A stretch of DNA of 64,000 bases from Alphaproteobacteria bacterium. GTDB taxonomy: Bacteria; Pseudomonadota; Alphaproteobacteria; Micropepsales; Micropepsaceae. The notes under the pieces were generated by a model. That model was given only the letters and a program-made list of their open reading frames with translations, had not been told where the DNA came from and made no database searches. The DNA lies in the NCBI GenBank assembly GCA_019245415.1, contig JAFARO010000004.1:1-64000 (forward strand), given 5' to 3'. The position numbers and the translations under genes are program-made. Of this stretch, positions 9,002-17,196 are shown one piece after another; position 1 is the stretch's first letter; the number at the start of each line of letters is the position of its first letter.

Positions 9002-9478
9002 TTGACGTTCGATACCAAGGCGTTCCGTCAGGCACTCGGGGCCTTCCCCACCGGCGTGGCGGTGGTGATCGCGGCCGACGGCCCGCATCCCACCGGCATC
9101 ACCGCGAACTCGTTCACCTCGGTGTCGCTCGATCCGCCGCTCGTCCTGTGGTGCCTGGCCAAGGACTCCCAGCGCTACGACATCTTCGCCGGGGCGCCGG
9201 GCTTCACGATCTCGATCCTGGGCGCGGAGCATCGCGAGGTCTCCGCGCGCTTGGCGCGTCCGGGCGAGCATCGCCTCGACGGCTTGCCTTTGATCAAGAC
9301 CGCGCTCGGTCCGCCGGCGCTGGCCGAGGCGCTGGCGGTGTTCGAATGCCGCCACCATGACTCGAAGGACGGCGGCGACCACACCATCCTGATCGGAGAG
9401 GTGGTGCGGTTTTTGCGGCGCGAGGGCGAGCCGCTTGTCTTCCACGGCGGCCGCTACGGCGCGCTCTCGGCCATCTGA
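9002..9478 (+). CDS. Flavin reductase-like protein
   Basis: The product of about 158 residues belongs to the flavin reductase-like FMN-binding split-barrel family, which supplies reduced flavin to two-component monooxygenases. Family features are FRQALGAFPTGVAVVIA near the N-terminus, GITANSFTSVSLDPPLVLWC, and the C-terminal HTILIGEVVRF. I favour TTG 9002 because GAGG lies six bases upstream; TTG 8990 is also possible. No partner monooxygenase is adjacent. The 3' end overlaps the convergent downstream gene by 25 bases. Confidence 0.88.
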   Translation: MTFDTKAFRQALGAFPTGVAVVIAADGPHPTGITANSFTSVSLDPPLVLWCLAKDSQRYDIFAGAPGFTISILGAEHREVSARLARPGEHRLDGLPLIKTALGPPALAEALAVFECRHHDSKDGGDHTILIGEVVRFLRREGEPLVFHGGRYGALSAI

Positions 9479-11055
9479 GATTCGAGATACGCCACGACAT
9501 CGGTATCCGGCGCCGCCGGCGCGGGGAGCAGCACCAGGGCTGCAAGCGAATAGCCCATGTGGACGCCGTAGCTGCGCTCGATGCGGTTGCGCAGGCTCTG
9601 TTCGGCGTCGTACCATGCCTGCTTCTGCGCGTCGTCGCGACAGCGGGCCAACTCGTCCGGTTCGCGCGCTCCCCAGCGGCGCTCGGCACAGTGATAGGGA
9701 TCGAAAGACATCGCGAACAGCCGCGCGCGCGCCTCTTCATAGGAAAGCTTCACCGGCGCGCCGTCGCTACCTATGTACGTGACGCTGCAGCGGTTGGTCT
9801 CGTCCCGATAGACCATCAGCAGATCGGCGACGAGGTTCTTGCCCCAATAGACCAGATGCGGGTCCTTGCGGCGGTCCATCGCGACGAAACGCTGGACCTG
9901 GTCGCGCAGATATTTGAACGCCGTCTTCAGCCGGGCGTCGCGCGACGGCGTGGAATAGATCTCCCAGTCGCCCTCGCTGCCATAGATGTTCTCCGGCAGA
10001 TGGGCTGGCTGCGGCCGCTCCTGCAGGCCGGCCTTGAGCGCCAGATCGACGGCTTGCGCCCGGTAGTGCAGGTCGGCGCAATTGGACCGGACCATCTCGC
10101 GAATCTCGGCCACGGGGTCGAATTCGAGCGTGTCGCCGGCAAGGCGCGCGCGGACATAGTCGTAAAAGTCGAGTTGCTCGCCGTGCAGCGTGAAAATGCC
10201 GGATTTCCAGGCGGAATCGGCGGGCCGCGCGCCGTTGCCGTAGAACTGCTCGTCCGAAAAATCGGCGATGTCGGCGTTGGCGGCGAGCGCGACATGGCCA
10301 TCGTGCAGCGACCCGTCGTCTTGCGTCCGAGCGCCAACAAGCCTGATCGGCCGCCAATTCTTGAAACCGGCGCCCACCGACGGCAGATCGCGCGCGAAGC
10401 GGACATCGTAGGTCGTCGACGTGAGGGAATAGTCCGTATGCGCATCGAAGAAGCGGATGCGGCCGTCGTCGACCTCGTAGACGATGCCGACATGACCTGC
10501 CGGGTCGTAGACCACCGTCCCCGGCGCAATCGAGCCGGGCGCGATCCGCGGCGAATAGAAATCGCCTTCGTCGCCGTCGGGATGAAGGCGGTAGGTCGCC
10601 GACGACACGGCGGCGCGCATCTTCTCGATCACCGCATAGCCGCTCAGCACGCCGCTCGGCACCTGAGTACGCGCGCTGACCGCATTGCCGCCGGGGCTGT
10701 AGCGGATATCGCGCGTCGCGCCACGCGCACGCACGTCGCTGACATAGGAGAAGGGCAGCCCGCGCTTCCAGGCATAGTAGAAGCGCAGCACATAAGGCAG
10801 GTCCGCACAGTCGGACTGGAAGACATAGCCCGCCCGGTCGGTGTCACGGAACGGATTGGCGGGGCTCTTCAGGCAAGCATCCAGCGAGGCGCAGTCCGAC
10901 TTGCCGATGGCGGCGACGAAATCGCGATAGCCCTGTTCGTCCTCGCCCGACCAATGGTCCTGGCGCACGACATAGAGATCGGAAGGCGAATCGGCGGCGC
11001 TCGCCGGAAGGGCGAGAAGCATGCCTGACAAGATCACGGATCCGAAAAAGCGCAT
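9454..11055 (-). CDS. Secreted protein with NlpC/P60-like Cys-His motifs, otherwise unrecognised
   Basis: The 533-residue protein starts with a signal peptide (MRFFGSVILSGMLLALPASA). I do not recognise a named family over its full length. Two segments resemble the NlpC/P60-type cysteine hydrolase signature: SDCADLPYVLRFYYAWKRG near residues 81-100, and PGTVVYDPAGHVGIVYEV near 177-194, followed by a FFDAHTDY segment. These would supply Cys, His and a polar third residue. The C-terminal half (from about residue 290) is helical and Arg-rich, with four further Cys. The likely role is a periplasmic hydrolase or binding protein, by inference. It diverges from the porin gene across a 309-base gap that holds a Pho box. 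Confidence 0.7.
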   Translation of the reverse strand: MRFFGSVILSGMLLALPASAADSPSDLYVVRQDHWSGEDEQGYRDFVAAIGKSDCASLDACLKSPANPFRDTDRAGYVFQSDCADLPYVLRFYYAWKRGLPFSYVSDVRARGATRDIRYSPGGNAVSARTQVPSGVLSGYAVIEKMRAAVSSATYRLHPDGDEGDFYSPRIAPGSIAPGTVVYDPAGHVGIVYEVDDGRIRFFDAHTDYSLTSTTYDVRFARDLPSVGAGFKNWRPIRLVGARTQDDGSLHDGHVALAANADIADFSDEQFYGNGARPADSAWKSGIFTLHGEQLDFYDYVRARLAGDTLEFDPVAEIREMVRSNCADLHYRAQAVDLALKAGLQERPQPAHLPENIYGSEGDWEIYSTPSRDARLKTAFKYLRDQVQRFVAMDRRKDPHLVYWGKNLVADLLMVYRDETNRCSVTYIGSDGAPVKLSYEEARARLFAMSFDPYHCAERRWGAREPDELARCRDDAQKQAWYDAEQSLRNRIERSYGVHMGYSLAALVLLPAPAAPDTDVVAYLESQMAESAP

Positions 11056-11214
11056 CCCCACTCCCGGCGCCATGCCATCCCCGCATGGCGCGCATGCAGC
11101 GAGAATGACGCCACGGCAGCGAAAGCGGAATATCTCTGTTCCGCCCAACATTGCCTGTGCGCGAACCTGTAGCGCTGCTGCAACGCAGCGCAACAGAGCA
11201 GCGGCTTGGAAGGG

Positions 11215-11243
11215 TTGTCATCGATCCGTCACGCAATTGTCGC
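11215..11243 (+). promoter_or_regulatory. Candidate Pho box (PhoB binding site)
   Basis: Three seven-base repeats sit in exact 11-base phase: TTGTCAT (11215-11221), CCGTCAC (11226-11232) and TTGTCGC (11237-11243), each separated by four bases. The established Pho box is CTGTCAT-N4-CTGTCAT/C repeats, and these match at 6, 6 and 5 of 7 positions. The site lies 122 bases ahead of the porin gene, which precedes pstS, so context and motif agree. The rest of the 11056-11364 gap contains a GC hairpin at 11172-11191 and nothing else I can name. Confidence 0.65.
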
Positions 11244-11364
11244 AGCGCTGTTGCGGGCGACTGGAATCCATCGCGCGGGCAGAGATGCCGGCCGGGGGGT
11301 GGGTTGCTGCGCGCGCAGCGCGATCTCTCGTGCCCGAAACCGGGACCACAGAGAGAGGGAAGTC

Positions 11365-12624
11365 ATGCAGGGGAAATCGAAATTGCTGGCGGCGGTCGCG
11401 ATCGCTGCCTTGTCGGCGTCGGCCATGCCGGCGTTTGCCAAAGGGACGTCGAACGGCACGTCGCAGCCGATGCCGGCCGATCAGCCGGCGATGCAGACCG
11501 GACCGAGCAACGCCGAGCTCGAGGCGCGCATCGAGGCGCTCGAGGCCGAAGTCCAAGCCAGCGAGCAGCGCCAGGCGACGGTCAACAACCAGATGTCGGA
11601 TTGGCAGAGCAAGCTCGTCGGCTGGTGGAACAACACCACCATCAGCGGCACCGCCTTCATCGATGTCAGCAACATCGAGCACAAGTCGAACGGCGTGAAG
11701 CAGACCGACACCGGCACCGGCTTCGACCTGAAGCGCTTCTACGTCGCCATCGACCACAAATTCGACGACGTCTGGTCGGCCAACATCACCACCGACGTGA
11801 CCTACGACTCGACCACCAAGGCGAGTCAGATCTTCATCAAGAAGGCTTGGCTCCAGGCCAAGGTCTGGGACGACATGCTGACCGTGCGCGTCGGCTCGTC
11901 CGATCTTCCTTGGGTTCCCTTCGCCGAAAGCCTTTACGGCTATCGTTACGTCGAGAATACGTTGATCGACCGCACCAAGTTCGGCACCTCCGCCGACTGG
12001 GGCGCCCACATCTTCGGCAAGTTCGCGGACGGCATGTTCAGCTACGCGTTCTCGGTGATCAACGGCGCCGGCTACAAGAACATCCCGATCGGCAACGGCG
12101 CGAACCGCTCCAAGAGCGTGGACGTCGAAGGCCGTGTGAATGTGAACTGGGAAGGCTTCGTCCTCGGCGTCGGCGGCTATAGCGGCAAGCTCGGCAAGGA
12201 CGTCCAAGGCACCACCACGTACCACACCGCGCAACGCCTGGACGCGATCGCGGCCTATTCGACCAGCGACATCCATGCCGGCATCGAATACTTCAAAGCC
12301 AATGACTGGAACAACGTCACGACGACGACGAAGGACTCTGCCGACGGCTTTGGCGGCTTCGCCTCGTGGAAATTCATGCCGCAGTTCGCCGTGTTCGGCC
12401 GCTACGACTATGTGAAGCCGAACAGGGACACCAACGCGCTCCTGCACGACAATTACTACAATTTCGGCGTCACCTGGAGCCCGGCCAAGATCGTGGACCT
12501 CTCGCTGGTCTACAAGCACGACCAGGCCAGCCACGGCACGATCGCGACCTCCAACGGCACGATCGGCGGTTCGGTCAACGGCACCTACAGCGAAATCGGC
12601 CTGTTCACGCAGCTGAAGTGGTAA
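11365..12624 (+). CDS. Outer-membrane porin, probably for phosphate
   Basis: The 419-residue protein has a signal peptide (MQGKSKLLAAVAIAAL, cleavage near AFAKG). A coiled-coil stretch with NAELEARIEALEAEVQASEQ near residues 50-69 would form a trimerisation element. About 300 residues of alternating aromatic and polar beta-strands follow, ending in a terminal aromatic residue (TQLKW), the typical barrel-assembly signal. The strand pattern fits the OprP/OprO-type porins. Position just upstream of pstS and downstream of a Pho box argues for a phosphate-induced porin. AGAGGGA precedes the ATG. A lower-confidence alternative is a general porin. Confidence 0.85.
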   Translation: MQGKSKLLAAVAIAALSASAMPAFAKGTSNGTSQPMPADQPAMQTGPSNAELEARIEALEAEVQASEQRQATVNNQMSDWQSKLVGWWNNTTISGTAFIDVSNIEHKSNGVKQTDTGTGFDLKRFYVAIDHKFDDVWSANITTDVTYDSTTKASQIFIKKAWLQAKVWDDMLTVRVGSSDLPWVPFAESLYGYRYVENTLIDRTKFGTSADWGAHIFGKFADGMFSYAFSVINGAGYKNIPIGNGANRSKSVDVEGRVNVNWEGFVLGVGGYSGKLGKDVQGTTTYHTAQRLDAIAAYSTSDIHAGIEYFKANDWNNVTTTTKDSADGFGGFASWKFMPQFAVFGRYDYVKPNRDTNALLHDNYYNFGVTWSPAKIVDLSLVYKHDQASHGTIATSNGTIGGSVNGTYSEIGLFTQLKW

Positions 12625-12636
12625 TCACTGCATGCG

Positions 12637-12681
12637 CCGGGGCGGTCCATGGTTCGACATCCATGGGCCGCCCGGTGTTTT
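12637..12681 (+). terminator. Terminator-like hairpin between porin and pstS
   Basis: A long GC stem pairs 12637-12652 with 12661-12675 across an eight-base loop (TTCGACAT), with one bulged G and one G-T pair. A short T tract (TGTTTT) follows. It could limit read-through from the porin gene to pstS. Confidence 0.65.
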
Positions 12682-12725
12682 CTGAGCAGGCGGTCACGCC
12701 GACAATTTGCGAACCCAATCGAAGC

Positions 12726-12741
12726 GGTCCCCCGAGGGACC
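12726..12741 (+). promoter_or_regulatory. Small hairpin just ahead of the pstS ribosome binding site
   Basis: GGTCCC (12726-12731) and GGGACC (12736-12741) form a six-pair stem with a CCGA loop. The Shine-Dalgarno GGAG/GAGG region begins two bases later, ahead of ATG 12758. It may stabilise the 5' end or tune translation. Only the inverted repeat is seen directly. Confidence 0.35.
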
Positions 12742-12757
12742 AAGGAGCGAGGAAACA

Positions 12758-13792
12758 ATGAAAGCCATACTTCGGAAGACGATCGCCGCCGCGGCGATGA
12801 TCCTGTCCACGGCCGTCATGGCATCGAGCGCGTCGGCGGACGCGATCGCGGCCGCGGGCGCGACGTTCCCCTATCCGATCTACTCCAAATGGGCCGATGC
12901 CTATAACAAGAAGACGGGCATGCAGCTCAACTATCAGTCCATCGGTTCGGGCGGCGGCATCGCGCAGATCAAGGCGAAGACCGTGACCTTCGGCGCGACG
13001 GACATGCCGCTCAAGCCGGCGGATCTCGACGCCGCGGGTCTGGTGATGTTCCCCACGGTTATCGGCGCGGAAGTCCTCGTCTATCATCTGGGAGGAATCC
13101 CGTCGAATTCGCTGGTCATCGACGGTCCGACCCTGGCCGACATCTATCTCGGCAAGATCACGAAGTGGAACGATCCGCGCATCAAGAAGCTCAATCCGAA
13201 GGCTCCGCTCCCCAATATGAACATCCTCGTCGTGCATCGTTCCGACGGATCGGGCACGACCTTCATCTTCGCCAACTATCTTTCCAAGGTGAGCAAGGAA
13301 TGGGCGGACAAGGTCGGTGCGGCGACCTCGGTGCAGTGGCCGACGGGCATCGGCGGCAAGGGCAACGAAGGCGTGGCCGGCACGGTGCAGCAGACGGTGG
13401 GCTCGATCGGCTATGTCGAGTACGCCTATGCCATGCAGAACAAGCTCCCCTACATGCGCATGATCAACCATGACGGCAACACCGTCACGGCCTCCATGGC
13501 GTCCTTCGAAGCCGCGGCCTCGCACGCCGATTGGGATCACGCCGACCATTTCTACATGATCCTGACCGATCAGCCCGGCGCCGAGTCCTGGCCGATCGAG
13601 AACCCGACCTTCGTGCTCTTCTACAAGGACCCGACCAATCCCGCCGCCAGCAAGCAGGCGCTGGATTTCTTCAAATGGGCCTATGCCGACGGCGACGACA
13701 TGGCCAAGAGCCTGCTCTACATCCCCCTGCCGGACGCGGTCACGAAGAAGATCGAAGAAAGCTGGAAGCAGATCAAAGGCTCCGGGATGTAG
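12758..13792 (+). CDS. pstS: Phosphate ABC transporter substrate-binding protein
   Basis: The 344-residue periplasmic protein has a signal peptide (MKAILRKTIAAAAMI, cleavage near SASADA). The PstS fold shows in GAGATFPYPIYSKWADAY-like sequence at the mature N-terminus, the phosphate-contacting IGSGGGIAQI loop near residue 65, FGATDMPL, and the RSDGSGTTFIF loop near 165. It delivers phosphate to PstC/PstA/PstB. None of those genes follows: a strong terminator comes directly after. PstS here is therefore separated from its permease and grouped with a porin. Confidence 0.95.
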   Translation: MKAILRKTIAAAAMILSTAVMASSASADAIAAAGATFPYPIYSKWADAYNKKTGMQLNYQSIGSGGGIAQIKAKTVTFGATDMPLKPADLDAAGLVMFPTVIGAEVLVYHLGGIPSNSLVIDGPTLADIYLGKITKWNDPRIKKLNPKAPLPNMNILVVHRSDGSGTTFIFANYLSKVSKEWADKVGAATSVQWPTGIGGKGNEGVAGTVQQTVGSIGYVEYAYAMQNKLPYMRMINHDGNTVTASMASFEAAASHADWDHADHFYMILTDQPGAESWPIENPTFVLFYKDPTNPAASKQALDFFKWAYADGDDMAKSLLYIPLPDAVTKKIEESWKQIKGSGM

Positions 13793-13816
13793 TCTCCGGT
13801 CTCCTCGCTGGGAAAA

Positions 13817-13846
13817 GGGCGCGGACGGGCTCCGCGCCCTTTTTTC
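13817..13846 (+). terminator. Rho-independent terminator after pstS
   Basis: A nine-pair stem, GGGCGCGGA (13817-13825) with TCCGCGCCC (13831-13839), is followed immediately by seven T. It lies 25 bases past the pstS stop and ends the phosphate unit. Confidence 0.92.
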
Positions 13847-13942
13847 TGGCTTCCGAAGAATTGAAGGCGAGCACCGCAAAATTTCTAGTTTCGGATGTTT
13901 ATTAAGCTGTTGTTTTCCCTTTGAGATCAAGATTTGGATGGC

Positions 13943-13992
13943 TGATATATAATATCTGTTATCATCTTGCGCGCTATGATAAGCCGGCTTAT
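13943..13992 (+). promoter_or_regulatory. Promoter and operator region of the marR-emrAB unit
   Basis: An AT-rich island in otherwise GC-rich DNA carries an extended -10 (TG at 13943-13944, then TATATA; an overlapping TATAAT lies at 13948-13953). A perfect 14-base palindrome, ATAAGCCGGCTTAT, follows at 13979-13992, about 30 bases ahead of the marR start. MarR proteins often bind such palindromes next to their own promoter. Autoregulation is therefore likely but inferred. Confidence 0.55.
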
Positions 13993-14022
13993 ATCATCGC
14001 GCGGAATGTAGCGGACGACACC

Positions 14023-14484
14023 ATGAACGCCTTCGATCGCGACCTGCTGATCGTGCTGCACGACGTGGCCCGGCTGATCCGGACCCGCTTCGACCAGCGC
14101 GCCCGTGCCTATGGCATGACCCGGGCGCAGTGGATCATCCTGGCCCGTCTCAACCGCCAGCCCGGTATGTCGCAGAACGAGCTCGCCGGCATCTGCGAGG
14201 TCGAGCCGATCACCGTCGGCCGCCTGATCGACCGGCTGGAGGCCCGCGGCCTGGTCGAGCGCCGTCCGGACGCCACCGACCGGCGGATCAAGCGTCTGCA
14301 TCTGCTGCCCGCCGCGGAACCGATCCTGAATGAAATTACCCGCTCCCGCGAGGCGCTGGATTCCGAGATCACCCAGGACTTGAACCTGCCGATGCGCGAA
14401 TCGTTGGTGGACGGCCTGCTCCACATCAAGGCGCGGCTGAATGCCGAGCCGGAGAATGCCCCCAAGCTCGTGGCGGGAGAGTAG
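14023..14484 (+). CDS. MarR-family transcriptional regulator
   Basis: The 153-residue protein has a winged helix-turn-helix typical of MarR: MTRAQWIILARLNRQPGMSQ near residues 28-47, the recognition-helix region VEPITVGRLIDRLEARGLVE, and the wing RRPDATDRRIKRLHL. MarR dimers usually release DNA when they bind a small ligand. The gene sits four bases ahead of the emrA-like gene, so it probably represses the efflux pair. ATG 14023 is chosen by fit to the family; the open frame extends upstream through the promoter. A palindrome (13979-13992) is the candidate operator. Confidence 0.92.
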   Translation: MNAFDRDLLIVLHDVARLIRTRFDQRARAYGMTRAQWIILARLNRQPGMSQNELAGICEVEPITVGRLIDRLEARGLVERRPDATDRRIKRLHLLPAAEPILNEITRSREALDSEITQDLNLPMRESLVDGLLHIKARLNAEPENAPKLVAGE

Positions 14485-14488
14485 CACC

Positions 14489-15634
14489 ATGGACGCCCTG
14501 CGAACCGATTCCGTCGCCTACGCGCCAGCCCGCCGCGGCTATGGCGGACGCGTGCGTGCCTTCGGCGCCGAGCTCTGGGCGGACAAGGCGCGGCTGCGCC
14601 GCGTCGCCATGATCGGCGGCGTCGCCGTCGTTCTGGTTGTGGCGCTGGCCCTCTGGCTGACCGGCGGACGCTATGTCACCACCGATGACGCCTATGTCCG
14701 TGCCGCGAAACTGATGGTCTCGACCGACGTCTCCGGACTGGTCAAGGACGTCGACGTGCGCGAAGGCCAGCACGTCAAGAAGGGCCAGGTCCTGTTCCGT
14801 CTCGACCCGCGCCCGTTCCAGATCGCCCTCGACAACGCCAAGGCGGCGCTGGCGCAGGCGGTGCAGGATGTCGAATCCACGCGCGCGACCTACAAAAGCA
14901 CCTTGGGGCAGCTGTCGGCGCAGCAGGCGCAGGTCAATCTCGCCCAGATCACCTATGACCGCTACGCCTCGCTGGCGCGCGCCAACGCGATCGCGCCCGC
15001 CCAGCTCGACCAGGCCCGCGGCACGCTGCAAAGCGCGCGCGCGACGCTGGTCTCGCTCAAGCAGCAGGCCGACGTCCAGCTCGCCAAGCTGAACGGCAAT
15101 CCTGACATGCCCGCCACCCAGGCGCCGGAGTATCTCAAGGCGCAGGCCAATGTCGACGAGATGCAGCGCCAGCTCAATCATTCCGTCGTGCGCGCGCCGT
15201 TCGACGGCGTGGTGAGCGAAGTCGACGCGCTCCAGCCGGGAACGCTCGTGATCTCGGCGATGTCGGCGTTCACCACCACCAGCGCCGTCGGCATCATCGG
15301 CACCGACAATGCCTGGGTCCAAGCCAGCATGAAGGAGACCGACCTCACCTATGTGCGCAACGGCGATCCCGTCGAGGTGACGATCGACACCTATCCCAAC
15401 TGCACCTGGCAGGCCCAGGTCGCGGCGGTGAGCGCGGCCAGCGATTCGGCCTTCTCGCCGCTGCCGCAGGAGAACACCAGCGGCAACTGGGTAAAGGTCG
15501 TCCAGCGCATCCCCGTGCGCGTCAAGCTCTTGGGCAGCGATTGCGGCAAGCGGCCGTTGCGCGACGGCATGAGCGCGAACATCTCCATCGACACGGGCGA
15601 GCGCCGCTGGCACCGGATGCTCAACGGATCGTAA
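14489..15634 (+). CDS. emrA: EmrA/HlyD-type membrane fusion protein
   Basis: The 381-residue periplasmic adaptor is anchored by one N-terminal helix (about residues 32-54). It has the HlyD features: a lipoyl half-motif (VSTDVSGLVKDVDVREGQHV) near residue 80, an alpha-hairpin of about 100 residues, and the second lipoyl half (VVRAPFDGVVSEVDALQPGT). It would link the MFS pump encoded next to an outer-membrane channel. The start is four bases after marR, and the emrB-like gene starts two bases after its stop. No TolC-like gene is nearby. Confidence 0.92.
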   Translation: MDALRTDSVAYAPARRGYGGRVRAFGAELWADKARLRRVAMIGGVAVVLVVALALWLTGGRYVTTDDAYVRAAKLMVSTDVSGLVKDVDVREGQHVKKGQVLFRLDPRPFQIALDNAKAALAQAVQDVESTRATYKSTLGQLSAQQAQVNLAQITYDRYASLARANAIAPAQLDQARGTLQSARATLVSLKQQADVQLAKLNGNPDMPATQAPEYLKAQANVDEMQRQLNHSVVRAPFDGVVSEVDALQPGTLVISAMSAFTTTSAVGIIGTDNAWVQASMKETDLTYVRNGDPVEVTIDTYPNCTWQAQVAAVSAASDSAFSPLPQENTSGNWVKVVQRIPVRVKLLGSDCGKRPLRDGMSANISIDTGERRWHRMLNGS

Positions 15635-15636
15635 GC

Positions 15637-17196
15637 ATGAGGGTCCAGGCCGCCGGCCACTCCGCCGAAGCGTATGAGACGCGGCTCGAGCTGATCGTCG
15701 TCCTGATGTGCTCGATGGCCGGCGTGCTGATGCAGGCGCTCGACACCACCATCGCCAATGTCGCGCTGCCGCACATGCAGGGCTCGCTGCAGGCCTCGCG
15801 CGACCAGATCACCTGGGTGCTCACCTCCTACATCATCGCCGCGGCGATCATGACGGCGCCGGTGGGCTGGATCGCCTCGCGCTTCGGCAAGAAGAACTTC
15901 ATCCTGGTGGCGCTGGGCGGCTTCACGCTGACCTCGATGCTGTGCGGCGCGGCGCAGACCCTCGACCAGATGATCCTGTTCCGCCTGCTGCAGGGCGCGT
16001 TCGGCGCGGCGCTCTCGCCGCTATCGCAGTCGATCATGCTCGATCTCTATCCGCCGCAGAAGCGCGGCAACATCATGGCCATCTGGGGCATGGGGGTGAT
16101 GCTGGGGCCTATCCTGGGGCCCACGCTCGGCGGCTATCTGACCGAATCCTTCAACTGGCGCTGGGTGTTCTACGTCAACGTTCCGTTCGGCATCGCGGCG
16201 GTGAGCGGCATCTTCCTCTTCTTCAAGGACAGCTCGCGCGATTCGACGATGCGCTTCGACTGGTCGGGCTTCGCTTTCCTGGCGATCGGGCTCGGCGCGC
16301 TGCAATTGATGCTCGACCGCGGCACCGACAAGGCGTGGTTCCAATCCATGGAGATCGTCATCGAAGCGGTGATCGCGGGCCTCGGCGCCTATCTCTTCGT
16401 GGTGCATATGATCACCGCCAAGGCGCCCTTCATCCCGCCCAAGATCTTCAAGGACCGCAACTTCTTCTCGGCGCTGTTCATGATGTTCGTGGTGGGCGCG
16501 ATGATGCTGGCGAGTTCCGCCCTGCTGCCCCCGTTCCTGCAGAACCTCGCGGGCTACACCGTCACCGACACCGGGCTGCTGATGGCGCCGCGCGGCATCG
16601 GCACGATGATCGCGATGATGTTCGCCGGACGCTTCGCCATGCGCATCGATCCGCGCGTCGTCATGACCATCGGCATGGCGCTGATCGAGTGGTCGATCTG
16701 GGAGATGGCCGGCTGGACGCCCAGCATCAACGAGACGAACCTGATCGTGGTCAGCATCGTGCAGGGCTTCGGCATGGGCTTCGTCTTCGTGCCGCTGCAG
16801 CTGGTGGCGTTCGCGACGCTGCCGGGCTATCTGCGCACCGATGGCACCGCGCTCATGAACCTGGTGCGCAACATCGGCAGCGCCATCGGCGTGTCGATCA
16901 CCACCACGGTGCTGGCCTGGAGCGTGCAGGTCAATCACAGCCTGCTGTCGCACGCCGCCTCGCCGTTCAACCCGGCGCTGCGCGTCAATGCGCAGTCGCT
17001 GATGATGAACCCGCGGCTCCCCATGGGGATTGCAAATCTCAACGGGATGATCGAAATGCGCGCCCAGACGGCGGCGTTCGGCAACGACTTCCTGTTCATG
17101 TTCTATCTCTGCCTGCCGGCGTTCCTCTTCATCTGGCTGATGCGCCGGCCGTCCTTCACCGGTCAGGCGGCACCGAAAATCGAGGTCATGGAATGA
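15637..17196 (+). CDS. emrB: EmrB-type drug:H+ antiporter, DHA2 family (14 TM MFS)
   Basis: The 519-residue protein has about 14 hydrophobic helices. It carries the DHA2 signatures: LDTTIANVALPHMQ in helix 1, the motif A-like GWIASRFGKKNF loop, and motif C in GMGVMLGPILGPTLGGYL. It exports hydrophobic toxic compounds with proton entry. Its stop overlaps the next start (ATGA). With the preceding adaptor it forms a standard tripartite efflux pair under MarR control. The substrate cannot be read from sequence. Confidence 0.93.
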   Translation: MRVQAAGHSAEAYETRLELIVVLMCSMAGVLMQALDTTIANVALPHMQGSLQASRDQITWVLTSYIIAAAIMTAPVGWIASRFGKKNFILVALGGFTLTSMLCGAAQTLDQMILFRLLQGAFGAALSPLSQSIMLDLYPPQKRGNIMAIWGMGVMLGPILGPTLGGYLTESFNWRWVFYVNVPFGIAAVSGIFLFFKDSSRDSTMRFDWSGFAFLAIGLGALQLMLDRGTDKAWFQSMEIVIEAVIAGLGAYLFVVHMITAKAPFIPPKIFKDRNFFSALFMMFVVGAMMLASSALLPPFLQNLAGYTVTDTGLLMAPRGIGTMIAMMFAGRFAMRIDPRVVMTIGMALIEWSIWEMAGWTPSINETNLIVVSIVQGFGMGFVFVPLQLVAFATLPGYLRTDGTALMNLVRNIGSAIGVSITTTVLAWSVQVNHSLLSHAASPFNPALRVNAQSLMMNPRLPMGIANLNGMIEMRAQTAAFGNDFLFMFYLCLPAFLFIWLMRRPSFTGQAAPKIEVME

